Shown piece by piece: positions 26,401 through 35,329 of a stretch of DNA of 64,000 bases; within the stretch, counting starts at the first letter, position 1, and every line of letters begins with the position of its first letter. Under the pieces are notes generated by a model. It ran no database searches. It had not been told where the DNA came from and worked only from the letters and a program-made list of their open reading frames with translations. The stretch is taken from contig OU612067.1 in NCBI GenBank assembly GCA_914767715.1, forward strand, positions 25,766,162-25,830,161, written 5' to 3'. This DNA is from Membranipora membranacea (Eukaryota > Bryozoa > Gymnolaemata > Cheilostomatida > Membraniporidae). A program made the position numbers and the translations under genes.

Positions 26401-28823
26401 TTCCATTAGAATTGTTCCACATGCACACTGTACTCGCTGTCTACCGGGAGACCTTGGGCTCTTAGCCAGCTTTACTGAAAATTTGGCCGTAGGTCTCCAA
26501 CTTTCCTCTAGAACTCAGTCTTTGTTGGTGATATTAATATTGATTGAATGCAGAATATTATTTAGAGTGGCTTGGCTTCAGAAAACTACAGCGAAATGAT
26601 TAAAAATAAACATTTTTATAATCCCATTCAATCTACAACAGGAATTGGCGAAACAAAATATGAATTTTAGATCACATTGGTGTTAAAAATACAAATTGGC
26701 ATGTGTGTGCATTTTTTTCAACACAAAAACCATAAAAAAAAGAGTATTTATATGTTTATGACAAAAATGCACGTATACCATTGACAACAGTTCCTTAGGC
26801 ATGAACACAACTAAAACCAACTATGCGTCATTACAATGAATTGTACACACAAAAAGTAATGATAAATACTGAATTATTGTGGGGATATGACTAGGTGGGA
26901 AATTGACTTGCTGGGATGACGGGAGGTGGGAAAATGGCTTGGTTGGAAAATGACATTGAGAAATTGTTGGAATACTGAGGAGCCTTGCAAATGAATTATA
27001 TCGTATATCAGTAGCATATGCTAATGAGCTACCCAAAGTTATACTCATCTGTGAAGCGGTTGAAGTTGAATATTTAAGAACTTATCAATAATTATGGGAC
27101 AACCAAAATTGAAACTTCAGCCTTTTTATACATTTAAACAGAAATAAATGGACAGTATTAAACTACTGCTGCCACTCATGCAAATTTGTGCTCATTGAAT
27201 TCTGCATAGCTCCAAGATAATTAATTGAGACTCAAATCTCATAATTGTCACCTAATGTGCAAATAATTTGCACAAACTGATCTTCAAAATCAGGGCATGA
27301 AATCTACGCACCAGCTTATGACGTGTTCAGTATGCACTAGTAAAAAACGGGAACTACGTCACCCGTGCTGGTAGATAATTAATTTCATACCCTAATTTTG
27401 ACGATCAGTTTGTGCAAATTATTTGCTCATAGGTGACAATGCTGAGATTGCAGCCTCATTTAATTAGTTTTGAGCTATACAGAATTTTATAAGCACAAAT
27501 TTGGCTGTGAGGCAGCAGTGGTTTATGATCTTTCATAAAAAATAAAATCTATATTCACCATCAGACTGAGAATAGCAGGTACAGACTCACCACTCAGGTA
27601 GCTGTTTGAGACCACATCTGATCACACGTAACTCTCTCAGTGATCTCAGCTCACACAGCCCCTCAGGTAATGTGTGTAGAGCTCTATTACCTGATACATC
27701 TAATACCTCCAGCTTAGTCAGTGATCTAATACTGTAATATACATATAGCTGATTGTATGAATATTAGTTTAATATTTCATTATCCTGACAAAAAATGGGA
27801 TCAGAGGACGATATCATCTATCAGGGTGTCTGTTACATCGTCATACTATCTGACCAGGATAATGACTTCTGTCTGTAGGTCAATTATGATAATGAAATTC
27901 AAATTCATAATGATATCTATACAATCTGGGTTATCTCTAACCCAAAAGCTTTAACCTTGGCAAATTGTCAGAAAATCAGTTTACAAGACGGTGTAATTTT
28001 GCCTTTTTCTAGAGAAATACAGGCATATCAAAAAGCAGAGTTGTCTCCACTCTCCACAATGATACCATAACTCACTTCTGTAGCTGATCACTGTTTGGTA
28101 TGTCTTCCAGTTTGATCTCTCTCAGGTTAGCGGCTATCTTATCTAGGTTAGGTGGGATATTACCCTTAATGTACATATGTGTGATCTCCAGTCCTTGTGT
28201 AGCTGCTGATAACTCATCAGGTGTATATGATGTGAGATCTCTATCTCTTATAATGGGGATGGAATCGATGTCTCGCTCTGAGGTATGACGGTACCAGATC
28301 TTATACTTAGAACCTGTAAAATTGAATCAATATATCACTGATTGGGATAGCAAGACTACAAATAATTCATACAATGAAACATTTCAAAATTAAAATTTCT
28401 GCCAAGCGATCTGTTGGTTATCTCCACATCAACCACGGAGAGACAACTAACAATATTGATTTTAGGATGAGCATAAAAATCTAAATTAAAATCAATATCA
28501 GAGCAGGGAGTTTGGGACCAAACTCCCTGATCAGAGCCACCTGATGTTTCTCTTCTTGTAGTTGCGCCTTCAAACAGTTGCGAGTATGTGGTATCCGTTA
28601 GCAAAGTTTGATTATGTGATACCACAAATTTGTACTCCCAACAGTGTGGGCAGTAGTGGCAGTAGTTTCACTAGTGATTATTATAATCCAGCATTATAAT
28701 CAATCAAATATACAGCAGACTTCATAGGCTATTATCACACTCACCAGTGGCCGGTAGTCCTAGTCCGGCTCTACTGTCAACAAGATCTCCTCTCTGGTTA
28801 TGTGTTCCAAAATAATTCTCCAT
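5277..28823 (-). CDS. Leucine-rich repeat protein gene, 3' end beyond window or lost
   Basis: Exons read on the minus strand: 28745-28823 (ATG), 28076-28313, 27591-27731, 20745-20885, 12751-12891, 8748-8888, 7424-7564, 6103-6243 and 5277-5417. All have AG/GT borders and the phases agree throughout (phase 1 after exon 1, then always phase 2). The conceptual protein has an N-terminal part of about 105 residues without a recognised domain, then 14 LRRs of 23-24 residues with the pattern LxxLxxLxVxxCxLxxLPE, the shoc2/LAP-like class that usually makes a protein-binding solenoid. No signal peptide or membrane segment is visible in exon 1. No exon is seen between 5276 and 1, so the last exons are either left of the window or lost. 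Introns between repeat exons are full of transposon relics. Whether all seven repeat exons are joined in one mRNA is inference; only their phase compatibility is seen. Confidence 0.72.
6103..6243 (-). CDS. LRR module exon F
   Basis: Intact 141-bp exon that matches the exon at 7424-7564, with the same borders and phase. It sits in the next tandem unit about 1.32 kb away. Confidence 0.68.
6426..6441. repeat. Poly-G run inside array unit
   Basis: A run of 16 G. Homologous positions have 4 G (5600-5603), 19 G (7747-7765) and 11 G (9069-9079); the short units have an interrupted version near 6908 and 8232. The variation between otherwise near-identical units shows slippage, although run length may also be an assembly error. 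Confidence 0.8.
7424..7564 (-). CDS. LRR module exon E
   Basis: Intact 141-bp exon in the middle long unit of the array. It appears identical in protein to the exon at 6103-6243 (second repeat LRELDASSCNFKQLPE), which points to very recent duplication or gene conversion of the 1.32-kb unit pair. Confidence 0.68.
8748..8888 (-). CDS. LRR module exon D, first in the tandem array
   Basis: Intact 141-bp phase-2 exon in the long unit at the 3' end of the 5.4-9.4 kb array. It encodes two LRRs with the second reading LRKLYVGYCDLKQLPE. The splice borders are canonical. Confidence 0.68.
9367..9880. other. AT-rich spacer between array and split exon
   Basis: No gene is seen. The sequence recurs at 13260-13777, 21245-21752 and 24250-24590, so it is part of the duplicated block. 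Confidence 0.6.
9881..9984 (-). pseudogene. Split LRR exon, 3' part (block U2)
   Basis: About 104 bp match the 3' three quarters of the LRR module with its GTGAGT donor intact. At 9984 the match stops inside the sequence CCTGA and unrelated inserted DNA begins. The missing 5' part continues at 10689-10728. Its frame is open but it has no proper acceptor, so it is very likely not used. Confidence 0.75.
9985..10320 (+). mobile_element. Retroposon-like insert with CCTAA tail, copy U2
   Basis: The insert begins directly after the broken LRR exon and ends in five CCTAA units. It contains a 61-codon open frame (10046-10231, MSKTVFNNIVSNEDYPLF...) whose copies are partly kept in U4 and frameshifted in U3. 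A simple-repeat 3' tail plus a short target duplication (ACCTGA) suggests insertion through RNA. The family is unknown; LINE-derived is only a guess. Confidence 0.55.
10319..10680. mobile_element. Palindromic MITE, copy 1 (right end truncated)
   Basis: It starts with the terminal repeat AATGGCTGGTTCACATTG inside CCTAA repeats. It contains many copies of TGTCCCAGA in both orientations and a long internal hairpin. The right terminus stops at GACAATGTTC and goes straight into the LRR exon piece, so a deletion removed its end. Confidence 0.6.
10689..10728 (-). pseudogene. Split LRR exon, 5' part (block U2)
   Basis: Forty bases match the start of the LRR module (LTQLEV region), with an acceptor-like ATACAG on the minus strand at 10729-10734. 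It is separated from its 3' half (9881-9984) by about 0.7 kb of nested insertions. Confidence 0.65.
10760..11120. repeat. Degenerate ~16-bp-period repeat, copy U2
   Basis: Same block as 350-690, followed by the same stretch (GTAATGGACCTGTGAGTTG). No gene is seen in it. Confidence 0.55.
11993..12235 (-). mobile_element. Dimeric tRNA-derived SINE, copy 2
   Basis: Same two tRNA-like units as at 4535-4780, in block U2 at the equivalent place before the intact LRR exon. Confidence 0.6.
12751..12891 (-). CDS. LRR module exon C
   Basis: Intact 141-bp module of block U2, with a CTTCAG acceptor and a GTGAGT donor. It encodes LTQLEVLDVSWNRALHILPE followed by a second repeat ending CDLQQLPE. It is the most diverged intact copy in its central positions. 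Confidence 0.7.
13110..13230. repeat. TTATTTTATG low-complexity tract
   Basis: Repeated TTATTTTATGTA/TTATTTAAG words. A second copy is at 21105-21205 in the next block. No gene is present. Confidence 0.7.
13778..13881 (-). pseudogene. Split LRR exon, 3' part (block U3)
   Basis: Same break as the U2 copy: the LRR module runs from the donor at 13778 to the CCTGA at 13881 and is then interrupted. The 5' part is at 14660-14700. Confidence 0.75.
13882..14204 (+). mobile_element. Retroposon-like insert with CCTAA tail, copy U3
   Basis: Same element as at 9985, with small indels that break its short open frame. It has a short tail of three CCTAA units, followed at once by the palindromic MITE. Confidence 0.55.
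14204..14599. mobile_element. Palindromic MITE, copy 2 (complete)
   Basis: The left end GGCTGGTTCACATTGTCCCA and the right end (reverse complement, GGCTGGTGAACATTGTCCCA) form inverted termini of at least 22 bp. The centre (about 14437-14515) is a near-perfect hairpin with arms of roughly 36 bp. There is no coding capacity. It sits in the CCTAA tail of the preceding element. A single left-arm remnant (14600-14636) follows it. Confidence 0.68.
14660..14700 (-). pseudogene. Split LRR exon, 5' part (block U3)
   Basis: It holds the first 41 bp or so of the LRR module behind an ATTACAG acceptor, and starts at CCTGATACAT, which overlaps the CCTGA at the end of the other half. The overlap reads as a target-site duplication of about 5-6 bp (ACCTGA) around the insertion. 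Confidence 0.68.
14745..15110. repeat. Degenerate ~16-bp-period repeat, copy U3
   Basis: Same block; here the TTATCCCACCTCC word near the start is itself duplicated (about 14793-14835). Confidence 0.55.
16142..16848. mobile_element. Solo LTR, 707 bp, with CAAAT target duplication
   Basis: The insertion starts TGTTGTGG, ends GCCAACA, and is bounded by CAAAT at 16137-16141 and 16849-16853. The opposite arm of the host transposon (around 19515-19530) has the empty site with a single CAAAT. It contains a TATA box (TATATAAAT near 16506) and AATAAA at about 16625, as expected for LTR promoter and polyadenylation signals. It shares no obvious sequence with the gypsy element at 56-63 kb. Confidence 0.85.
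17385..17800 (-). pseudogene. LINE reverse transcriptase fragment
   Basis: The minus strand encodes pieces of a non-LTR reverse transcriptase: a DGISTRVLKRMA segment (about 17730) and, after a deletion, a segment with IEDFLSGRKQR, a VPLGSV motif (usually GVPQGSV), YINDLPENT and FADD (the catalytic YADD-type box). The gaps and changed motif residues show it is inactive. It is CR1/Jockey-like by motif spacing; the exact clade is unsure. Confidence 0.75.
18370..18610 (+). pseudogene. Coding-like fragment in transposon, copy 2
   Basis: Second copy of the fragment at 1915-2159, with the same end (EPTVMP, stop) and substitutions that do not break the frame. Upstream the frame closes at a TGA at about 18355. 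Confidence 0.4.
20100..20235 (-). mobile_element. Dimeric tRNA-derived SINE, copy 3 (one unit)
   Basis: Only the A-box-containing unit remains. It begins just right of the long-TIR transposon, and the first unit has been deleted. Confidence 0.5.
20745..20885 (-). CDS. LRR module exon B
   Basis: Intact 141-bp phase-2 exon at the 3' (high-coordinate) end of block U3. The borders are TTACAG and GTGAGT. Two complete LRRs are present (ends LREL..VCDLKHLPE) and there is no stop. Exposed positions of the second repeat differ from the neighbouring modules while the leucine framework is kept. Confidence 0.68.
21753..21856 (-). pseudogene. Split LRR exon, 3' part (block U4)
   Basis: It breaks at the same base as the U2 and U3 copies. 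The donor here is GTGAGG rather than GTGAGT. The 5' part is at 24841-24880. Confidence 0.72.
21857..22163 (+). mobile_element. Retroposon-like insert, copy U4
   Basis: Same element as at 9985 with its 61-codon frame open (21918-22103). Its pentanucleotide tail has expanded to about 360 bp (next feature). Confidence 0.55.
22160..22520. repeat. (CCTAA)n / (TTAGG)n satellite
   Basis: About 70 units of the pentamer CCTAA, broken only by rare variants (CTCTCCTAA, CTTACCTAA, CTGACCTAA). TTAGG is the arthropod telomere unit, but this tract is internal, flanked by transposon DNA on both sides, and grows from the short tail seen in the other copies. It is better read as an expanded retroposon tail. 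Confidence 0.9.
22520..22914. mobile_element. Palindromic MITE, copy 3
   Basis: Full-length copy of the GGCTGG...CCAGCC element placed at the end of the CCTAA satellite, again followed by an extra left-arm remnant (22915-22952). Sequence differences from copy 2 are scattered. Confidence 0.65.
24070..24250 (-). mobile_element. Dimeric tRNA-derived SINE, copy 4 (truncated)
   Basis: The first unit, with the B box, and the spacer are present. The second is cut at CACCAAGAATTCACC, where the sequence jumps to a different part of the repeat block. Confidence 0.5.
24596..24794. mobile_element. Palindromic MITE, copy 4 (left half missing)
   Basis: Only the right half, with the central hairpin and right terminus, is present. 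It is joined on the left to AT-rich sequence found next to other split exons (AATGTATCGCTGGTA), which marks a deletion junction. Confidence 0.6.
24841..24880 (-). pseudogene. Split LRR exon, 5' part (block U4)
   Basis: It matches the first 40 bp of the LRR module. The acceptor AG next to it is changed to AA (minus strand ATTACAA), so this piece could not be spliced even if joined. Confidence 0.65.
24915..25270. repeat. Degenerate ~16-bp-period repeat, copy U4
   Basis: Same block as in U1-U3. It keeps open frames on both strands because the period and base composition avoid stops, not because it codes. Confidence 0.55.
27163..27520. mobile_element. Foldback MITE
   Basis: The left arm (27163-27282 and beyond) is the imperfect reverse complement of the right arm (27403-27520); the termini are ACTGCTGCC and GGCAGCAGT. 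The arms nearly meet in the middle, so the single strand would form one long hairpin. It lies in the minus-strand flank just 3' of LRR exon A. No coding capacity. Confidence 0.7.
27591..27731 (-). CDS. LRR module exon A (two repeats)
   Basis: A 141-bp exon with an ATTACAG acceptor and a GTGAGT donor, phase 2 on both sides. It encodes two LRRs, the second containing LRELRVIRCGLKQLPE. It is the first repeat exon after the N-terminal exons. Being symmetric, it can be added or lost without a frameshift. Confidence 0.72.
28076..28313 (-). CDS. LRR gene exon 2, N-terminal domain of unknown type
   Basis: This 238-bp exon is open throughout (about 79 codons), follows a TTTTACAG acceptor and ends at a GTGAGT donor in phase 2. 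It encodes a charged stretch (start SKYKIWYRHTSERD) and ends with a short region of LRR-like spacing just before the first repeat exon, so it may form the cap of the solenoid. No catalytic motif is seen. Confidence 0.65.
28745..28823 (-). CDS. LRR gene exon 1 with start codon
   Basis: The start codon is at 28821-28823 on the minus strand and opens 26 codons plus one base (begins MENYFGTHNQRGDLV), followed by a GTGAGT donor. The final G joins GT of the exon at 28313 to make a glycine codon, so phase is kept. I chose this ATG because it is the first in the open stretch and no frame upstream extends it. The peptide is hydrophilic and I do not recognise it. Confidence 0.6.
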
Positions 28824-31350
28824 AATACCTCAATCTGTCAATCTAATAGCATCTAATAATTGTGGCTATCTGATTGTGACAGTGAGCGTCAGATAAATTC
28901 TTAAATCTGCAAATTAGAACATTTCATCTGTTTTTAAAATGCATTAAATCTGAGTGATGATAAAAGCAATGACTAATGAATAGGATTAGTAAAATTAGTA
29001 AACCAGCCAAACACTTCCTATTTGAATCATGAATAGGTTGGAAGTTATAAGTGAAATGTCAGGCAAATACTTATGTTATCATATTTAGATGAGGCCCAGG
29101 AGACGGACTCTCAATAGACCACAGACCGTCATTCAGGGGTGTCATCCTCCCTACTCTACACACTTCTCACAAATGATTAACAAAAGGCACCTATATTGAT
29201 CATGATCATGAAAATTGCAATTGAAATAAAAAGTGAAAAAACGAGAAAAACTCTGCATTTGTTAATGTCTCATTAACCCGAAGGGGTTCTGTATCAGGCG
29301 GAATCTAGAGCAGAGTATGGGTTAGGCCCGGTGGTATTGTGGCATTGTGGTATTGTAAAATACTGTTCATAAAACACTTAGATCTTGTAGTTCACAAGCC
29401 AAGCAAATTTATGAGGGTCAGAGCCTTGTAATCGGTGTGACTTGATTTGTTGACACAGTAGAAGGCATCCAAATAACAGAGAATCTAGGAAATGAATCAG
29501 GCTAATGAGAAGCCACCTTGGTAATGCGCTCCTATCAAGCTAAGCAGATAGCCAACTCCTCATCATATTTTTTTGATATGAATAAGATATGAGAAATGTG
29601 GATAGTCCAATGGGATCATGCCAAGATATGACTGGGCCTTAGATATCACACTATCATAGATATTATATAAAATAGAAATGAACCAAATTTTTAAAGAGGA
29701 GGTAGCGCTGACTTTAGAGGTAGGTAATCAGTGTTTAAGGCCAGGCAAGGGACACTTTCTGTTATAATTCCTAACCTCAATAATCTGTCAGCCAGATTTA
29801 CTCTCCCCAGCTGCTACAACTATGGAAATAAATAAGAGCATAGGTAGGATATGTTATCATCATTGCACCATACGTATGATATGTGTAATATTAACATAGG
29901 CCTATTGATAACAGAATGCCACAAGAGTGTTCTATTCATTGACAAGCTGAGTAGTAAATTTATTTGACGTTGAAAGATGGATTGGAAAAAGTGGATACCA
30001 AATAGGTCTTTGCATATAAAGCATCCAGATACGAATTTGACAGAGGCGGGTGGGTTTCTAACAGAAGAGGATGGGTTGTAGATGTTGTGCTAAAAATGTG
30101 TCTGGTAATTGACCATCTGAAACTGATGGCCAGTACACACTGACATATGGGTATTTGTCATAAGGGGATGGCCCTTCCGGATGGTGTTCCGACTCACTAC
30201 ACTACACTACTAGACTTGATACACCCTGATAGTGACAGTCTAAGGACTACAAGTGGCTGAGCAGCCCCTGTACAGGAAATTCGTTGTGTTCCTTTCAAAC
30301 TAAACAAATGACCTACTCAGACTATACCGGCAACAGTAAACACTGAATCATAGTGATGCTAACTTTGTGTTTGCCTGCAAATGTGAGGATTCAATATCAC
30401 AAGACAAGCTTTAAACACTCATATATGAGCATCAACAGGCCCCATCTCTAATATTTTCAGTAGTCTGGTGCACAGGATAATTTCTGTTATTGATTGGAAA
30501 GCACTTCAGCACACTGCCACTGCCTCAGCTTGTACCAGTTTATGTGACATAACTTCTCTTGTGGTGTCAGATTTACAGTATATCTATGTGTTAGTAGTCA
30601 ATCCTAGTCCCAACAAACTGAGGTGGCAACGCAATGATGTTCACCCAACTGCTAACACTATAATGGTTTATATCGAAACTTCACGGACCTGTCAATGCTG
30701 TCAAAATTTGATTATCCGCCTCTTAGGCTAAAGTAAATACTGATAACAAATCGTTATGTACTAACCACAGTTTCAATGCTCAAACTTTGCAAGGGTAGGA
30801 TTAAGTGACATTCCATAACCAACCATGCTTAAATGGATGATCATGTTTATTTCCCTCACGCTTTGATACTTATATTGTAGACATGTTAGGCAAGAGGCAA
30901 TGAAATCATGTAATTTCAATGTGAGAAAGAGGGATACCCTTGTTGAGCAAAGTATTAGCAGGATATAAACACAGAGTACTCAGTGATATAAAGTTCACCT
31001 TCTCAAACTAACTTGAAATAGAGCAATTTATTGCCTGCCAATATATGATCTCCCATCGTTACTACAGCCAATATTTGGTGCTAGCCAACATAAAGTCACC
31101 CCCAATCTATAACTGTAACTAATATTTACAGGGCCGGATTCTGCTATAAGGCCAGACCAGCCTGGCCAGAGCCCTTTTAAATGGAGAAAAAAAATCGAAA
31201 TTTCGACCACAACTTCTTGTATTATTGAAGAAATAAAGATAAAACAAATTTCTCTTAAAATCTACATGGGCGGCCATTTTTGTTTATGTTGCTATGGAAA
31301 TTCACACATTGTCACGCGAAAAAGGAGACTTTCCGTGAGAATTTAGATAC
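28824..31350. other. No gene recognised
   Basis: Ordinary AT-rich DNA upstream of the LRR gene start. The promoter of that gene should lie at the left end of this stretch, but I see no distinctive core element. Short open frames here show no family motif. Confidence 0.5.
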
Positions 31351-31384
31351 GCTAATAATTAATTTTAACAATATTGTGTACAAA

Positions 31385-31490
31385 TGGGGTTCACTAAAAC
31401 GCGGAAATGCGGAATTTCTCTTGAAAGTACGCGTTAGCACGCGTGTTTCTCAGTTTTACGATGAATTGACTAAAATGCGGAAATTTGGAA
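31385..31490. repeat. TTTCCGCATTTTAGT-family element, copy 1
   Basis: It contains CACTAAAACGCGGAAAT and, about 80 bp on, GACTAAAATGCGGAAAT, the same words that build the palindromes at 38191-38382. The GTGTACAAAT next to it also recurs there (38387). Confidence 0.55.
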
Positions 31491-31841
31491 AACACATTCT
31501 AATTGGTTAATTGAATCCCACCAAGCCAATCAGGGGTAGTCATCTCATTTTCTGCCTAATCCAAAACATGGTCAGGATTTTGGTTGATGCCTGGTGTTGT
31601 TCTTCGTGAAGAAGCTCTGTAAAGCTGCATACTCTACTCTGCTAATGAAGACTATACTGCTTTAGTGTTTTCCTTTCCAGTCCCAGAAAGTTTCAGGTAA
31701 CAGTTTCCATCCTTGTATAGTAGTAGCACTCACTAATTTAGCTAAATATTTCCAACGTTTGTAATGTATGTATGTATAGATAGATAATAATAATCATCAT
31801 CATTACTTCACTAACTAATCACTTCTTTTTCTACTTTACTC

Positions 31842-32065
31842 ATGGGTCCCAGGGGCCCATGCCTTTACCATAGGCCCTATAGGCATCTGGAGTTACAAGC
31901 ATGTCCAGTATGGTTGATACTGGACATGCTTGTAACTCCAGATGCCTATGGCCTATACCTTGCTTGGAAAGGACTAGGATGGGTGACCAATGTCCATGAT
32001 CATGATCATGGACATTGGCAAAGTATGTATACATGATTGTATTGTAACTCCAGATGCCTATGACT
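31842..32065. repeat. Cluster of perfect palindromes
   Basis: A perfect 30-bp inverted repeat (31881-31910 with 31918-31947, 7-bp loop) is followed by a perfect 32-bp palindrome (31987-32018), and then by a further direct copy of the arm core GTAACTCCAGATGCCTATG at about 32044. Both strands are open because the region mirrors itself, so the open frames are not genes. It is probably a foldback element. Confidence 0.8.
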
Positions 32066-32234
32066 TTACTGTAGGTAGTACTATTACTACTACTTACTCA
32101 GCTTACTAGTTACAAGTCTAGTAGCCTTCCCACTCACTGATCTAAACCAATACTCTGCTGTTATATACCAACACATTACACTTACTCAAGTCAGTGCTGT
32201 ATTGTGTGATGATCAGTGACTGTGTGGAGGTTAT

Positions 32235-32375
32235 AAGCATGTATACTTTGCCATAGCCTATCTTGACAAGCTTTTTTCGGCGCCCACCCTCAAACAAACT
32301 CAAAGCTTTTCAAGACAGGCTAACTTTGCCGATGGACATCGGATTGGCGAAGTATACAATTGCATGCTTGTAAGT
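32235..32375. mobile_element. Small inverted-repeat element
   Basis: The outer pair GCATGTATACTTTGCC / GGCGAAGTATACAATTGCATGC and the inner pair CTTGACAAGCTTT / AAAGCTTTTCAAG make a hairpin of about 140 bp. A relative of the inner hairpin is at 42128-42170. Confidence 0.55.
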
Positions 32376-33436
32376 TCTCCAGATGCCGATAGTCCCATGG
32401 TGCCCCTGGCCTGGGACTTACTTGCAAGCCTTATTTTACATTATATATATAAGCCTAGGTAGGAACTCAAGTCCATAATCTTGTCAAGGTCTTGGTTGGT
32501 TTGGTGCGCTCAAACTAAACTTTTAACTTCAACTTGATCCAACCCCCTGCGTCACATGGCGCACAACACATTAACCCTGGGTTGTGATGAGTTGTGTGTG
32601 GATGTTACGGCCCTTGGGACATGGGACCTGCGTGTGGTTGCATTATACTCACTCACCGTACAACAGCACAACAATGAGTGACTTTAATTAATATTAATTC
32701 GATATAAAATTGCCATTTATTTGTACTTTTTTGAAACAACATGTGCTGTGCTTCAAAGGCTTCCTTGGTCAGTAGATCGCCTAACGCTCAGTTAATTCCT
32801 CTTACATTGGTTGTTGGGGAATCAATGGGGACATATCCTTAAGCATTGTCCGTGTCGTAATTGATTTTGTACTCGACCACAGAAATATCAATGGTCGATG
32901 GAATTCTCAAATTCGTTTGCTCCTGTAATTGCTATAGCTATGTATGGGCATAATAACACTACACTACTGTTGCCAGCTACAAAATACCGATGTTTTTCCC
33001 CTAGCTTACTTGCTGGTTTGATCAAGCACAGTTGCTGTAGCCTACATTAGAATGTGTGATAAAAAAGTTTTTGTTATGATATGCATACAAATACACTTCA
33101 TATCACACCAAAATTGAGCTTTGGTTTGTTTATGCCATATGGCTAAATGAAAAAAAAAAGATTTTTCAAGCTAACTTAATCATATACTATACACCCCTCC
33201 TTCTTATGATCTCCACTTTAGAAAGCTGAAAGTAGTGAGGCTTGGTGGTTCTTAGAAATGTACATGTAGTTGTATTCAGATTACTAGAAATTTGTCAATT
33301 TATCCATAGTATTGCTTCTGAATGTATTACTTCTGAAGATCATAACCCACATTGCATTGAAAGAATATGCAGAAAAAACAATGTACAGTATGGATATTAC
33401 CTGGGCCTGTAAGTGCATGATATTTGCTTGTTGCAG

Positions 33437-33546
33437 GAAAAAAGGTTTTTTCTCTTACTGGCGATGGTTTTACTGTGAGAAGAGCGATTGGTGGTCTTCA
33501 TACTCATTTCTATTCATTGAGAACTGCGACTGAGACAAAGATCAGT
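33437..33546 (+). CDS. Exon-like segment 1 of unrecognised gene
   Basis: Behind a TTGTTGCAG acceptor a 36-codon frame is open (starts KKVFSLTGDGFTVRRAIGG) and ends at a GTGAGT donor in phase 0. The composition is protein-like and the borders are good. Family unknown. It needs a preceding exon ending in phase 1, which I did not find. It may belong with the segments at 34297 and 34786; a 38-bp piece at 33674-33711 would bridge the phases, but that is speculative. Confidence 0.45.
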
Positions 33547-34296
33547 GTGAGTAGGCTACCTCTAGTCTTTTAGGAAAATCAAGTCTAGATGACAAAGATG
33601 TCTGTGGGCTTTTTATTTTTCCCATAAGATTACTTCATCATATTTCAGACCCTGTGTAGAAATATGCTTTAGATGATTTGTTTGCTGAGTTGTCTGCTCA
33701 CACTTATTGAGTAGGTAACTTTTAACGGAATTTAACGCTAGCTATGTGTGAGCAGTGAGAGTGCAGGCAGGGTGAGGGTGGTGCGAGCCCTTTCGCCTAT
33801 AGATAGGTCATGAGGTTGTAAGCACACCCATTTAGACCTGACTTAATTGTGCTCCACATCATTCAGATGCTATTACTAAGTTTCATAGACCAGCACGCTA
33901 GACAGTGCACTGTTTGGAATATAAATGAAACTTGGGCCATATGCCTACACTGAACAGCTTAGTGTTAATGTACTTACCGCCTCTTTCATCATTAAAGCTG
34001 ATGAATTTGTCATGGAGATCCTAGGTCTCTGGTTTTGGCTCACAGAATTATTTATTAGACAGCTTATAGTGCATTAATCCCAATAGTCATTTTTTTTAAA
34101 TGGATAACCATTAAGTGAAATACTTGCACTACAAAAAAAAGCGGCATCATCGCTGCTCTTTGCCTTGAAAATATAAAATTATCTCTAAACATATTGCTGC
34201 GAAGTAGCATATTTAGTTGCACTGCTTGTCCATGTACAATTGAATTTGGCATCAGTAATTAAGTGAAATGAAGGTGAAGACCACTTGCCATTTTAG

Positions 34297-34434
34297 ATGT
34301 GCGGTAGCGAAGATGTCAGATGTTCACTGGTTACTCACAGGCAATGCCACTGTTTCGTCTGCAGTACTCAACACTATACAGTGTGCCTGTCTAACCAATG
34401 AGGGAGTTCATTGGTCTAACAAGCAAAAGCCATT
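34297..34434 (+). CDS. Exon-like segment 2 of unrecognised gene
   Basis: It is open from an ATTTTAG acceptor to a GTAAGT donor (phase 2), with 45 codons including MSDVHWLLTGNATVSSAVLN. An ATG at 34313-34315 could be a start if this is the first exon. It splices in phase to the segment at 34786. No family is recognised. Confidence 0.5.
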
Positions 34435-34785
34435 GTAAGTTGACCTAGTCATAAAACTTAAAAAATTGCCGAATAATGTGAAGAAAGCTTGAGTTGTTTG
34501 GTGGTAAGGTAATTAGTGTCATATTATGTGAAAAATCAGCAGTTTTTCATTTTTTTTCCCCATTGAGCTCCCTTAATTCAATTTGATTCATCAATTGCGA
34601 AACAACTAATATATCTGTATCCTCATCATTGATCAGTTTGTCCAACGATGTTTAATTGTTTGTATCTTGCCTCAAAAATCCATCGCAGGCGTTTTTTGAT
34701 GTAGCTTGGCACTGATTTTGTTTGTTATTGGTACTTGTAGAACTGAGTGTCACTAAAAGTTAATTCAGTCTGTGAGTGAATACAG

Positions 34786-34882
34786 GTCGATTACTCTCAT
34801 CATACCATGCAAGGACAATCCTGCATGCATGATCATGACTATCCAAAGAGTGGGAAACATGGGAAACAGACTTTATGTTGAG
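34786..34882 (+). CDS. Exon-like segment 3 of unrecognised gene
   Basis: 97 bp, with a TACAG acceptor and a GTAATT donor. It joins segment 2 in frame and continues with a beta-rich stretch (ITLIIPCKDNPACMIMTIQR) ending GNRLYVE in phase 0. The next exon is not evident; the candidate at about 35394 meets a stop after 17 codons. Confidence 0.5.
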
Positions 34883-35329
34883 GTAATTTTGATAATTTTT
34901 GGCATTACGTGCTGCGAGTGATATGTTCTAGACCTATCTCAGTTGCCTCATAATCCCTGAATGATCACATGGTGGGAGTAGGTGTTCATCATAGCTCTTG
35001 CCCCATGATCAAGACTTTTCTGACAACATAATTAGTCTGATACAGAGGGTTGACAACAGGTAGTTTATAACAGCAATTGTCCAAAATACCTCAAATAAGT
35101 GAGTGCCCTACCCACCGGTCCATGACTTCTGAAAATCTGTTGTGTCGATTGCATAGCCTGAAATACGGAGCACATTACATAGTGTGTGTGCTATTATGAA
35201 AAGGATTGATACTGGTAATTAGCAAGTTTGATAAGCCCCACACACAGTTGTATGTGGAGTAATTTTACAGACTACTTACAGTAAATCCATCTGATTTATA
35301 CCCTCCCCACCCACACAAGTCCCTTTCAT

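Noticed and set aside
31840-32036. Two 64-codon frames on opposite strands with similar peptides
   Set aside because: They mirror each other because the DNA is palindromic.
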